Positions 8,551 through 19,690 of a stretch of DNA of 64,000 nucleotides are shown in pieces (position 1 is the first letter of the stretch; the number at the start of each line of letters is the position of its first letter). Location of the stretch: contig OX578150.1 of NCBI GenBank assembly GCA_951213105.1, positions 24,494,022 through 24,558,021 on the forward strand. Direction: 5' to 3'. The stretch is from Amaurobius ferox (lineage: Eukaryota; Arthropoda; Arachnida; Araneae; Amaurobiidae). The notes under the pieces are model-generated. The model saw nothing but the letters and a program-made list of their open reading frames with translations, was not told the origin of the DNA and searched no databases. The position numbers and the translations under genes are program-made.

Positions 8551-11277
8551 CTATGTTAGACGAATCCGCTTTTTAGGGCGGAAATAAATATCACGTACCG
8601 GTCTTCCAGGTAACGACCGAGGGCGCTTTCGTGCCCTCGGGTTACGAGGATGGTAACGATGGATACTGTCCAACGTAGGATTATTGACACTTCTCAGACC
8701 TCTATGAAATTTAATAGATAACTTTTTGACGTGTGCCAAAACAGGCCTAATTTGGAGGTCTTTATGCAAAATTTCTAACCGGACATAGTTCGGAAGATTT
8801 GCAAGCGAACGCAAAGCGTTATTTTGAATAACTTGAAGCTTCTTAAGGTCAACCTCAGCTGCGGTACCCCAAATAGGAGAACCGTACGTCATAATTGGAC
8901 GTATACAGGACTTGTATAGTAGTAACTTATTATGGATTGACAGGCGGCTATTTCTAGCCAATAAGGGACGGAGCTGGATGAATGAAAGCTTCAATTTCTT
9001 GCATGTTTCAGAAATGTGATGCTTCCATGATAATTTTGAATCTAAGTACACTCCAAGGTACTTATAATAAGGTAGCCTGGGAATAGGCTCATTATTAAGA
9101 ATTAAATTAGTGTTAAGGGGATTCCTAGCGGGCGGGAAGGTAACTGCTGCACATTTGCTGACATTAACTTTTATTCTCCATTTAGTAAGCCATTGCGTCA
9201 TGTCTTGAAGATAATTTTGAAGGATTTCGTGCACGATATGTGTCTAATTATGTTGTGCGATCAGGGCCGTGTCATCAGCGTAAAGGCTAAAGGAGACACA
9301 GGGGGAACGTGGAATATCATTAATATAAAGGTTGAACAATCTGGGTCCAACAAGAGAACCTGGAGGGACCCCGCTGAGAATATTCCTGGGAGAGGAAAGA
9401 AGGTTAGAGACTCGCACCACAAAGCTACGCTCTGTTAAATACGAGTGAAGAATTTTAATTAAGTCAGGAGGAAAAGAGCGCTTGATAAGCTTGAATAACA
9501 GACCATTTATCCATACCTTATCAAACGCCTTTTGGATATCAATAAAGACTATAGAAGTACTTTCTTGTATGCTACGAGATTCATGAATAAGTTCAACGAC
9601 CCGAAGAAACTGGTGTTCAGTAGAATGCTTCTTCTTGAACCCATACTGTTCAGGTATCAGAATGTTATTCAGGTCGCAGAACTCATCCAAACGCCGCAAA
9701 ATCACATACTCGAAGAGCTTAGAGAGACAGGAAAGAAGAGAAATAGGCCTATAGTTGACACGTAAAGTGAGATTAAGACCAGGCTTGGGAAAGGGTGCAA
9801 TAATAGCAACCTTCCAAGCCTTCGGAAAATAGTTAAAATGTAAAAGAAAGTTAAAGAGTTTAGCAAGATAGCTTTTAAGAAGATTAGGAAGATTCTTTAG
9901 CATGTTAGGAGAGAGAAGGTCCTTCCCAGGAGCTTTATTCTTTTTCAGATTTTGAACACGGGGAAGAAGTTCAGCATAAGTAACTTCAGTCATAGTTCTA
10001 GGTGTAGGTGTAGAGAGAAATTGTTCAACCTTGGGATCAACAATCGATACCGTTCTGGCATCGACAACATCATGATGTGGTTCAAACTGGCTTCTAAGAC
10101 TGTCTGCAAGCAGTTCAGCCTTTTGTGTGTTAGAGATGGCCCTTCCATTAGGACCTTCAAGGGTCGGAATGTGTGCTTTGTGCCCACGATAAAGTGAGGT
10201 AGCCCTCCAAATAGTGTTGTCTTTAGTCGTTAAGGACTCAACATAAGTGTTCCACCGTGCACTTGAATATGCCTTAAGACGTGATCTCACCTGGGCTCGT
10301 GAGAAATTAAGTTCACGCTTAAGGTTGGGATCTCTGCTGGCCTGCTATGCTCTACGAAGCCTATTTCTTTCTCTGATCATCTCCAGGATGTCCTGCGGCA
10401 ACCTGTAAAAATCAACTTTAGTTTCCTTGGACCGAGAGGACGCGGAGTAGGCATTACGAAGCATATCTTCAAATTTTTCTACCTCCGCGTCCAATTGGTC
10501 CGTGGAGCTAGCAACAGGAGGGGGCGGGGTTTCATTAGCAAGAATGTTTTTATACCTGTTCCAATCAGTTTTCCGTTTAGCAGTGAACCTGAGATCAAAT
10601 TTATTCAATTCAAGAGTATAGATTAATGGGAGATAATCTGATGCAAGTTCATTATATGCCTCCATGCAATATGTATAAGGAATGTTGCTGGTGATGGCAA
10701 AATCAATTACATTATTAAGATGGGTGGGTTCACCTGGAGCTACAATCTCATAGTTGTGCTCGTCGGCCCAGCGCTTAAGCTTGGAACCTCAAACATCAAC
10801 TCGAGGACAACCCCAGGCTTGGCTTTTAGCGTTAAAATCACCAGCAACTATTACATGGGGCGAAATTTTGAATAGGGTATTAAGATCAGCAAGGACAGGA
10901 CCAGCTTTTGACTTAGGATGAAAGTATACAGAGGCAATGGTCAAGGTCGGATTATTAGACAGGTTCAATTCCACAACAGTAGCCTCACCAGCTTGAAGAG
11001 GAGGAGTGGGAATACGAGAATGATTAATTTTCTTACTAATATAAATAGCAATACCTCCCGAGGGGTGATTGCTAATATGATGCCTGTCGTCATTGTAAAA
11101 ATCATAGTTAGCAGTTTTACAGTTTTTCCCTGGACTGAAATGGGTCTCTTGGACCAAGAACAGGTCTAAGTTATTATTTATACAAAAGTCCCTAGCTTCC
11201 TGGATTTTACCTTTAAGTCCATTGGCATTCCAGATGCCAATGGTAAGATCCTTCAAGATTCGTAAGGGCACAACCAC
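8551..11277 (-). pseudogene. LINE ORF2, three in-frame stops
   Basis: The same 908-codon endonuclease/reverse transcriptase frame as copy A, with the two shared stops (10789-10791 TGA, 9244-9246 TAG) plus a private TAG at 10345-10347 where copy A has TGG for Trp. Further private changes include SGVPPGS in place of SGVPQGS and LTLRVNYRP in place of LTLPVNYRP, both at conserved RT positions. The YADD box is retained. It cannot make a working protein without several readthroughs. Confidence 0.9.
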
Positions 11278-11773
11278 TTTGAAAGCAAGAGGAACTCGAA
11301 TAATAAAATAATACTGATAATAAAATAATATAATAAATAATAAATATCTAATAATAAAATAATACTGATAATTAAAATTATTGTAAAAATGTGAGCAAGA
11401 TAAATTTACAATGAATCAGAAAGTAAAGAAATATTTAAGAAATTACATTTTGTGCTCAAATACGAATAATAGTTTGAAAGAGTTTTGATTATTATACATA
11501 AGTAAATAGAAAATACGCTTTACTTACATAGGAATGTTTCCATTCGAAATACGATGAAGTAAAAAAAAATCGAATCTCTGTGTTTTAGTATACATAAATA
11601 ACAAAATAATGAAAATGCTTAAACTAATAACTGTGCTTAAACTCATCATCAAATAACTTATGGCATTCTCAAATAACTTATGGTATCGTCAAATAACTTA
11701 TGGCATTGAAAAAATAATAATAAAACATCGAAATGTAAAGAAAGAAAAAGGGATTTGAGGAAGGAATGTGACG

Positions 11774-11826
11774 TTTAGCTGTTATATTTATTGGCTTCGT
11801 CCCCGCCAATAAATATAACAGCTAAA
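11774..11826. repeat. perfect 22-bp inverted repeat upstream of PDCL copy 1
   Basis: Identical to the hairpin at 6254-6306: arms 11774-11795 and 11805-11826, loop 11796-11804. It lies about 240 bp before the ATG of the broken PDCL copy. Confidence 0.8.
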
Positions 11827-12067
11827 TACTTAGTCCCATGCCCATACTTAGTATGAGAACCTTTTCTCAATATATGTGTCTTACCGGTACGGCTGAGATT
11901 GCTCATTTTCACTGTCTTCACTGTAAACTGTAAACCGAACTGGTCTTTTTGAGAGAAACTTGCTTCGCTTTCGCGGACATCATTTTTTGATATAAAAAAA
12001 TTCTTTATATTTTCCATTAGTAAGATACGTTTAATTATTGTTAAATACTATTTACCTACTTTTAATC

Positions 12068-12831
12068 ATGACTACTTTTGATGATAAATTATTAGGTGAA
12101 AAATTAGGTGAAAAATTAATGAATGGGAGGGCTCATCAACGAATACTGGACCAAAAGGCGTTATTAAAGATTGGCAAAGGTATAAGCAGTTGGAGTCTGA
12201 AAGGCGCGAAGAACAAGAACTAGAAAAGCTTGCCTTGATGAAAAAGCTTTCTTTGACTTGCCAGAGTTCGAAAGAAGAAGAAAAAATGCAGCAAGAAGAA
12301 GATGAATTGGATAAGGAGTTGAAAGAGTTGTTGGATGATAAAATTTTAGAAGAATTTAAGGCATTGCGTATGCAGCAAATGATGGATCAGCATTGTACCC
12401 CTTCAAGCTATGGAACATTGTTCAGAATCAGAACAGGGCAAGAATATTTAGATGCTATTGATAAGACTGTAAAGACAACCACTGTTATAATGTATATTTT
12501 TAGTGAGGGGGATAAGCGTTGCAAATTGATGTATGATTGTCTTCCCAGTCTTGCAAATGAATATCCTGAAGTTAAGTTCTGCAGTGTTGAAGTTTCAATA
12601 GCAGGACTCAGTCGTCATTTTGAACGAAGAGGTGTACCAGCAATTCTTGTTTATAAAAATGGATCTCTTGTTGGGAATTTTGTTCGTATTACTGATGAAT
12701 TGGGAGATGAATTTGTGACCTCAGACTTGGAAAATTATTTGCTTGAACATGGAATGTTGCCAGATCATAGTTTAATTCTCTCATCACTCAGACAAACAGT
12801 TTATGATGATGTTACTCACGATTCAGATTAA
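12068..12831 (+). pseudogene. phosducin-like protein, copy with N-terminal deletion and frameshift
   Basis: A near-identical duplicate of the gene at 31018-31878. The start MTTFDDKLLGEK is kept, then 97 bp net are missing relative to the other copy, and ATTAGGTGAAAA is present twice at the junction. The loss shifts the frame: reading from the first ATG gives 51 residues and stops at 12221-12223. The rest of the gene, including the Gbeta-gamma contact helix and thioredoxin-like domain, is intact in the other frame. The next in-frame Met (12238) would give 197 residues lacking the TGPKGVIKDW motif. I call it a probable pseudogene; a short downstream-start product or an assembly artefact remains possible. 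Confidence 0.8.
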
Positions 12832-14528
12832 TTATTTCTTTTTGTGCAGATAAAATTGAGCGTAATTTATATCACATTAAGGCTGCCATCTTTTATTTAT
12901 TGGAAAATCAAAACTTCATTTAAGATGGTTACTGAACAACACAAGTTAAATAGTAATTTGTTAAAATTAATTTATATTTTACAGCATGGGAGATAGAAAA
13001 TTGTGAATTATATTGTGAGATTTTTTTCTTTAATGTATAACAAAATATCTTTAGGCAAATGAAAGAATAATATTAACAAAAAATTATTTGTCAGTGAAAA
13101 ATCTAATTTACATAATTTTATTGCACTTCCAAGAAAAATTTTATTACCTGATCGTCAGGTACAATAATTGAGTGGGATAAACTTAAGCTGGTTTCCCCCA
13201 CAAGAAAACTCTAATTTAGAGTTTATTTTTAAAATGTACAAAAGTACTTTCTGCAGCCTATGTATATATAATTTTAGTACATATTATATAAACAAATATA
13301 TTTAAGTGAGTACCAAAAATTGTTCTTAAAAAGTGAAGTTTCCTTTTATTTCCCGTAAGTAGTTAGGTGGTGTAACTGGTCATATGTAGTTCAGTGGCCT
13401 GCCTAACTAAAATGGAGCCTGGGAGGAGGGGGTGGCACTGGGTTTTATATCAAATATTTATGGCAAATGTATGTTGCATGCCAAATTTGTACGTTTCCTC
13501 ATGTTTTGAAATAGACTCCTTCCGCTTATGTGACATATTCTACCATTATATGAAATTTAATTTTAAATCTTAAGAGATTAGCTATATATAAAATGTTAAC
13601 TTTTTTATAAAATGTAAAAATACGAAATAAAATACTTGGAAAATTCTCCGAACATATAAAAAACATTGAAAATGATCAGAAATTTTCCCCGGAGAGTAAA
13701 AATGCTTCCTGATTTTCATCAAAGGAGTATTCAGAAACAATAATTAAATTATCGGTAAATCCAGAGGCCAATCCACCCTATGTATTTTTTTCTAAGTACA
13801 AATTGTGCCAAGTTGGCACATTCTCCAGTGTTTTAAAATTGGTTCCACCCATCCTAAGTGACCTATTCTTCCCTGTTTAGAAATAGGCTCCTCCTACCAA
13901 AATGGCATTTGCTACTGTGTTCTAAACAAGAGTTTTTAATGTAAATGATAGTGCAATTCAATTTGAATACGTGATTAATACTCATAAAAATGTTACAAAA
14001 TAAGATTTTTGTGCATTTTAAGAAAATTATGTAACTTTGTAAAACTGCTGAATAAAAAACTTATAAAATGAATAGTTTACTGATAAAAATGTTACAAAAT
14101 AAGATTTTTGTGAATTTTTAAAAACTTTAAAAATTTTAGAAAACATACAATTCTTAAAACATTTTGTGAATTTAAAACCGATACACAGAAAAAAGTTTGT
14201 ACTTTAACAAAATTTTATAGCCATAATTGAAAAAGAAAACGATACTTAAAAGCTGTTTGTACTCTAACAAAATTTCAAAAAGAAGTTTTAAAGGAGGGGA
14301 GAAATCAATTTTATAAACACAGAAAAATACAAACCAAAATTTCAAAACACGATATAAATTAATCAACAAACACTAGATTTCAGGACTCCTCTTCGGAGTC
14401 TGAATAGCTGTTCGCTCTCTCACACAATTTCATTTCATCTCCACACTTGGGACAGACAGACATACTTACCGCTCAAAATCCCTTTCATAACACACCAATT
14501 ATTCACTTCTTTCATACCTTTATTTTCT
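12832..14528. repeat. 3' flank of PDCL copy 1, matching 31879-34828
   Basis: 3' UTR and downstream AT-rich DNA, collinear with the other locus except for the Merlin insertion there. The first part (to about 13318) looks identical; beyond it occasional substitutions and small indels appear. At 14180-14290 the motif GTTTGTACTTTAACAAAATT recurs in an imperfect tandem. The match ends near ATACCTTTATTTTCTA. No gene is seen. Confidence 0.8.
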
Positions 14529-14529
14529 A

Positions 14530-14716
14530 TCTCCCAGCCGTCCAACCAGATACCTTACACCTTTCTGGTACTCCCCCCACTGGGTTCCGGTGTAAATTGA
14601 GCGGCACTTCCCGTCCGTTCAAACAGTTACCTTACACCTTTCTGGTAGGTCGGATGGTCTGGGTCTCAACAACACCTTTCTGGTAGATCGGACGGTCTGG
14701 GTCTCAACAACAACAC
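14530..14716 (+). mobile_element. rearranged SINE pieces
   Basis: Three partial copies of the CAA-tailed SINE 3' half lie in a row: ACCTTACACCTTTCTGGTA twice, then a third ACCTTTCTGGTAGATCGGAC ending in GTCTCAACAACAACAC. The 5' tRNA-like half is absent. The order looks like insertion of one tail near another. Confidence 0.75.
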
Positions 14717-15596
14717 ATGTAGATACTTTATATATTTTAACTAATTTTGTATGTACTTTTGGACACCTTTTCTTTTAATTCCTGTATTGCTTTTGTATAA
14801 ACAGTAACTGCAGTATTTACAGTAAAATTTTATTTTAAAGGTTATCTGGTCACTCACTAGAAAAAAAAACACCATGGTTATTCTGCGCGGTTCTAGACAG
14901 CATTTTAGGCAAAAACAAGTATTCTGTGTATCATGTGACCACATAACATCGATGACCGGAGAATATCCTTTGTCATTATGGTTATAACTGGACTGTGACC
15001 AAAACAAGTTTTCAAACAGCAGTGGTTATAAAAAGTTTTGGTCATAACTTGTGATCACCTGTTATAAACGTAGAAACTATTCAAATGTGTCTCAAACATT
15101 ATCAGTTTTAGTTAGATTTTATCCAGGGGCGCACTGTCTATAGAAGCAATGCAAACATTGCTTACCCAACATCAGTTTAAAGACATGAATTTTTTTTACT
15201 ATAAAATCTCAGCAGAATTTGTATTTGTGAAACGGTGATGATAATAGATCATTGGTCACCAAGCTCAAATTAATCTTCCCGATATCAATGTTGCTTGGCG
15301 TGCTTACGATATCAGTGCCAGCACCAAAGTCTAATTAGCACAAAATAATTTTGATTAGAGTAACAATCTATCCATTTCTTATTGATATGTGATGATATGT
15401 CATCTAGTAGCAAAGATACAAACTTTAGTTTTATCTTAAAATGTTTTCCTCAAAAATAAGAAATATTAACTCTTATTCCACGAAAATGTCATTAATGCGT
15501 TTGCAAAAAGTTTGGAATTTATGTATAAATAGGTTCAACAGTAGTACTTATTGTTTTATAATAATACATTTTCCCTATTGTTTTTATATACGATAA
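14717..15596. other. no gene seen
   Basis: AT-rich sequence between the SINE pieces and the piggyBac-like element. Short open frames here (for example minus strand 14741-15007) have no recognisable motif. Confidence 0.5.
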
Positions 15597-15664
15597 TTAA
15601 CTCTTTGCGGACGCCGGAATTCCGGAACTGCCGTGGCCCAAAGGACGGAGAGCTTCGCTTCCGA

Positions 15665-15755
15665 AGGACGTCCCAAAGGACGTCTGTGGGACGTCCCCCC
15701 CCCTGTTGGGACGTCCCCCCCCCTGTTGGGACGTCCCAAAGGACGTCCCAAATTT
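15665..15755. repeat. GGACGTCC palindrome array
   Basis: The 8-bp palindrome GGACGTCC and variants occur repeatedly, some inside a duplicated unit of C-run plus TGTTGGGACGT. In the two sister elements the same position (after CTTCGCTTCCGAA) has only a short unrelated linker, so the array arose within this copy. Confidence 0.75.
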
Positions 15756-15923
15756 TTTGCGCTAAGCCTAACTCTCGAAACAATTCACTAAGAATCACCT
15801 GTTCACCACAGCAATCAACTTTTTTCAGGAATATAAGATATACTTATTTTCTATTTGATGTATACTTTTCATACAAATATCTCAATACAAAACACTCGCT
15901 GGTTACTTTAACTATGAATTCAA

Positions 15924-16250
15924 CTAGTTTATCATCGAAAAATATGCTAAAAAATCAATTTCCTTATCTAAATTAGGAGGCATAATATTGTGATTGTTTC
16001 CAGGTATGCTCAAAAACTCAAAATAATTCAGATCTCTTGCCCAAACATCATTCACAGAAACAGCTACTGAACCTGATGGCGTTGTAATAATAGCACACTC
16101 AGAATCTGAATCAATTGTATTTTCAGATTCATCACCAGAAATACTACAGTTCCAGAAATCTCTACTATCTGCATCACTTTCATTACTGTCCAGGTCCTTT
16201 ATCATACGAGTATAATCTTCCACAGAAAGAAAACGTCTTGGCCCAGCCAT
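15924..16250 (-). pseudogene. piggyBac transposase N-terminal fragment
   Basis: A 108-codon minus-strand frame starts MAGPRRFLSVEDYTRM and is followed by an acidic Ser/Asp/Glu-rich stretch. This is the typical start of piggyBac-derived transposases (an RRFLS-type opening followed by an acidic region). It then reads NDVWARDLNYFEF and breaks off after about 100 residues, well before the catalytic DDD domain. The family call is from general resemblance plus the TTAA-flanked TIRs; it cannot be active. Confidence 0.6.
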
Positions 16251-16786
16251 TCTCTTATCCGAAATAATCTAATAATTTCACTGCCGCACATTCCTCTAAA
16301 ATACAAACTTAAAAATATACTCTCTTACATTCCTGTGATTCACCAACGAAGTCATTAGGTTAAAATCAAAACGAGAATCGAAACCCAATTAAAAAATATC
16401 AGAGGCTACGAGAAGTGCTTTATTTGTTTATATTACAAAACCATGTTTCACCCATCGAGGTAGTATATATACTAACTCGTTGGTTTCACCGCTGGAGAAA
16501 TAATTCATTGGATTCCCCCCTATGCCAAGGTCAAGTATCTGCAAAATACATTGGAGTTGTTCGCATGAACATTTAACGCCATCTAGTATACAAATAAATT
16601 CAAATAAAAACGTTCCGCATGAAAACGCGCATGAGTGACTCCCATCCTTTTGGGTAAAGTTTTCTATGACGCGAATGCGTGACTACCGTCCTTGACTGCA
16701 AGTTCGTAGTCGACGCAACGACCGTCAACCCTCCGCAAAGAGTTAAATGCTGTTCTTACCTAAATCAAATTATCACTGCACACCAC

Positions 16787-17361
16787 GAATTTTATCATCT
16801 CATTAAAAAAATTAATGCGGTAACCTTGTACATTTATATGTAACGTGTTAGCATTTTGTTTTGAATTTTTATACATTTTTATAGAATTTTTCATTTATTT
16901 TGGTTTAATGCCTGACAAGGGAGACATGGGACTCTTATATGAAACGATCACGTGACCATGATATGAGGAGACAAGGGGAATTCGAATTTTATCATCTCAT
17001 TAAAAAAATTAATGCGGTAACCTTGTACATTTATATGTAACGTGTTAGCATTTTGTTTTGAATTTTTATACATTTTTATAGAATTTTTCATTTATTTTGG
17101 TTTAATGCCTGACAAGGGAGACATGGGACTCTTATATGAAACGATCACGTGACCATGATATGAGGAGACAAGGGGAATTCGAATTCTATCATCTCATTAA
17201 AAAAATTAATGCGGTAACCTTGTACATTTATATGTAACGTGTTAGCATTTTGTTTTGAATTTTTATACATTTTTATAGAATTTTTCATTTATTTTGGTTT
17301 AATGCCTGACAAGGGAGACAAGGGACTCTTATATGAAACGATCACGTGACCATGATATGAA
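16787..17361. repeat. 197-bp tandem repeat, almost three units
   Basis: Units start at 16787, 16984 and 17181 with GAATTYTATCATCTCATTAA and are nearly identical. Each contains ATGAAACGATCACGTGACC. The third unit is cut short. The near-identity suggests recent amplification or homogenisation. Confidence 0.9.
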
Positions 17362-17734
17362 ACGATCACATGACCCACTTCAAAATGATATATGGCATCC
17401 ATCTTGTTTCAAAATCGTGATTTCTTTAAGTTCTTTTTAATTCATATTGAGTGTTGTATCCGTCCTAAAACTACTTTATTTTTGCTTAAATTCTGTGCAT
17501 CTACATACTGAAACAACGCAATGATAATATATTTGAGTTTAAATGCTCATCTAAATTTGATTATTTCTACAACTAAGCCTATTTTTCACCTATGTAAAAT
17601 GTAAACAGCAAAATATATAGAATTAGTTGTATTAGAATTCCAGTATTTTTTTAACACAAAATAATTTAGTCCATGGAGTCTGCATGGCTGATATGAATGA
17701 AATATTAATTGATTTCATAAAGAGAAGGACGATT

Positions 17735-18190
17735 TTTTTCGATGAAGTTTCAAGCATAGAGTTTAATTTTTTGTAGCTCCATGGTCTTAAACAAAATGTT
17801 TAAATAAAATAAATTATTATAGTATTGTGATGAATGAAATGAATGGGAGAAAGTTATGAATGAAATCCTGTTTTTATAGAGAGATCCAGGCGTGTTATTT
17901 TTTCTATGACGTCATTTGAATTAATTTCAATTGTTTTCGATGAAGTTTTCAAATATAATAAATTATTGTAGTATTATGATAATTCTAAAACTATTACCGA
18001 GGAATGTATAACATTTTAGAGATGTTTAAACCAGGCAATTTATATTTCAATGCCGTCATTTGAATGAAGTTCATTTTTTTCGATGAAGGTTTAAGTTTTC
18101 AAATATAATAAATTAATGCAGTATTGTGATAAGTTTCAAAATATTACCGAGGAATGTATTGCATTTTAGACTTGTTTAAATAAAATTGCA
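17735..18190. repeat. degenerate tandem repeats
   Basis: Three diverged units share TTTTCGATGAAGTTT, then AATATAATAAATTATTGTAG and ATTACCGAGGAATGTAT. Spacing is about 140-190 bp, with clear substitutions and indels between units, so this array is old. No gene is seen in 17362-18436. Confidence 0.7.
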
Positions 18191-18436
18191 TTGAAGTTGG
18201 AAAGTGTTTCATAATCAATGCTTTAAGCATGATTGATCTTTCTTGTTTTTATTTTTATTTATTGTTTGCTTCAATTTTTTTTACATAAGTTAGAAGTGGC
18301 ATAGTAGTTGTCCGTAACAAAGAAATTTAAAAGTCTGTGTTTTAAATGCAAGGAAAAAAATTCTTATGGAAACCAAATCAATCTTGAATGCTATGTACGA
18401 ATACACATTTTTAACACATTTGGAATTTTTCTTAAT

Positions 18437-19250
18437 TTTTATCAAGTGGAAAAGTAAAGCTTGGTAAGTCGTCTACTTATTTTCTTATATATTTTCCTTA
18501 TTTTTTATATTCTAATTAAAATGGAGCTTTCAGTGTATTTTGTTTCCCTGCATATAATGTTTGTATTACAAAACTGGGTCTTAACTTCAATAAATTTGTA
18601 AATGTCATTAATTTAGTTTAATTGTAATTCAGTTATTACAAAAAAAATTACCTAAAACACTCCTACATATATCTTAAGCGCTGATAGGTAAGGCAAAAGA
18701 ATATTTTGCATGGGAGCTCGAAAGGCTTCATTTTTTTTCTTTAACCCAAACCATCTGACCTACTCGAAGGTGTAAGGTATGTGTTTAAATGGCCGGGAAA
18801 AGTCGCCCAATTTAGACCGGAACGCAATGGGGCCAGCATCTACAGGGACTGTGCCTTTCTTTCCCTACAACCATCATCTCGGAAGGACTTACTGGCCTAC
18901 ATATTTAACGTTTCCGTACTCCGCATGAACACATAGAGAGTTGAGCAGAGCTGGGAATCAAATTTTCATCAAGTGGAAATGTAAAGCTTGTAAATGGTCT
19001 ATTTATTTTCTTATATATTTTCCTTGATTTTTATATTTTAATGAAATTGGAGTTTTCCATGTATTATGTTTTCCTACATATGATGTTTTTAATTGGTCCC
19101 ACATATACTGTTTTTGAATATAAAACCGGGGTTTCACTGAAACAAATTTGCAAATGTCATTAATTTATTTTAATCATTATTCAGTTATTTCAGAAAAATT
19201 GCCTGCAACAGTTACACATGTCTCTCAAACCACAGTCCAGTACAGAGGCG
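18437..19250. repeat. old direct duplication split by a SINE
   Basis: The stretch 18437-18700 (ATCAAGTGGAAAAGTAAAGC onward) matches 18964-19250 with many substitutions. Both end in GCGCTGATAGG or AGCGCTGATAGG. A minus-strand SINE (18744-18957) lies between the halves. Confidence 0.7.
18744..18957 (-). mobile_element. CAA-tailed SINE, diverged, reverse orientation
   Basis: It reads ACCTACTCGAAGGTGTAAGG, GGCCGGGAAAAGTCG, then TCGGAAGGACTTACTGG and CTCCGCATGAACAC, matching the reverse complement of the full SINE at 27221. The tRNA-like promoter end is mostly lost. Confidence 0.75.
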
Positions 19251-19258
19251 CTGATAGG

Positions 19259-19576
19259 CAGGGCCGGCTTAAGGCACCAGCAAAACAAGCACTTGCTTGG
19301 GGCGGCACATTTTAAGGGCGGCATTATAGTCAACAAGGTACTAGATAAAAAAAATTCTGTGGCGCGTGCAACCGAATTTACAAATGCAGTTGTATGAGCT
19401 AAAAAGTAAAACAAAACACTGAATAAATGTTAAAAATTTGCTCCCAGATAAAAGAGTGAAAACGGCTATCATTCATTCTCCCCTTGGAAAAAGAGGATCA
19501 GAGGGCAAAAATGTGATGGCTTCCAGTATGTCGCCCCAATCGTTTATCTTGCAACGCAAGTAACCGCTAATTACTT

Positions 19577-19630
<54 letters not shown>

Positions 19631-19690
19631 GAGCACCGGGAGTCCAGTACAGCTATCAACAGCACGTTTAGGGCGGCATGTTAACCATTA
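19259..19690. repeat. CAGGGCCGGC repeat fragment and AT microsatellite
   Basis: The stretch begins CAGGGCCGGCTTAAGG and includes GCTTGGGGCGGCAC, which resembles ends of some hAT-type elements; a related piece is at 23318-23365. An AT dinucleotide array lies at 19582-19625. Boundaries are unclear. Confidence 0.4.

Larger units (their letters stand above)
8072..11278 (-). mobile_element. jockey-like LINE, copy B
   Basis: The duplicate of the LINE at 2550-5758, with the same 5' and 3' borders and the same nested SINE tail. It arose by DNA duplication and not by a second retrotransposition, because borders, flanks, nested insertion and stop codons are all shared. Confidence 0.9.
7109..11863. repeat. 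large direct repeat, copy B (about 4.75 kb)
   Basis: Near-identical to 1588-6343 and joined at its right edge to the 5' flank of the broken PDCL copy. It carries the same repeat X (7329-7677), LINE, SINE tail and hairpin. Because only copy B continues into PDCL sequence matching the second locus, B is probably the original position and A the derived copy. Confidence 0.9.
15601..16742. mobile_element. piggyBac-like element with TTAA target duplication
   Basis: The ends are inverted repeats starting CTCTTTGCGGA, directly flanked by TTAA on both sides (15597-15600 and 16743-16746), the hallmark of piggyBac insertion. Length is 1142 bp, too short for a full transposase. A minus-strand fragment (15924-16250) looks like a piggyBac transposase N-terminus. 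Related copies are at 25256-25939 and 63422-end. A private GC-rich palindromic repeat sits near the left end. Confidence 0.85.

Noticed and set aside
16787..17361. CRISPR-like repeat spacing
   Set aside because: Units of 197 bp are identical throughout without variable spacers, in animal DNA; this is a satellite.
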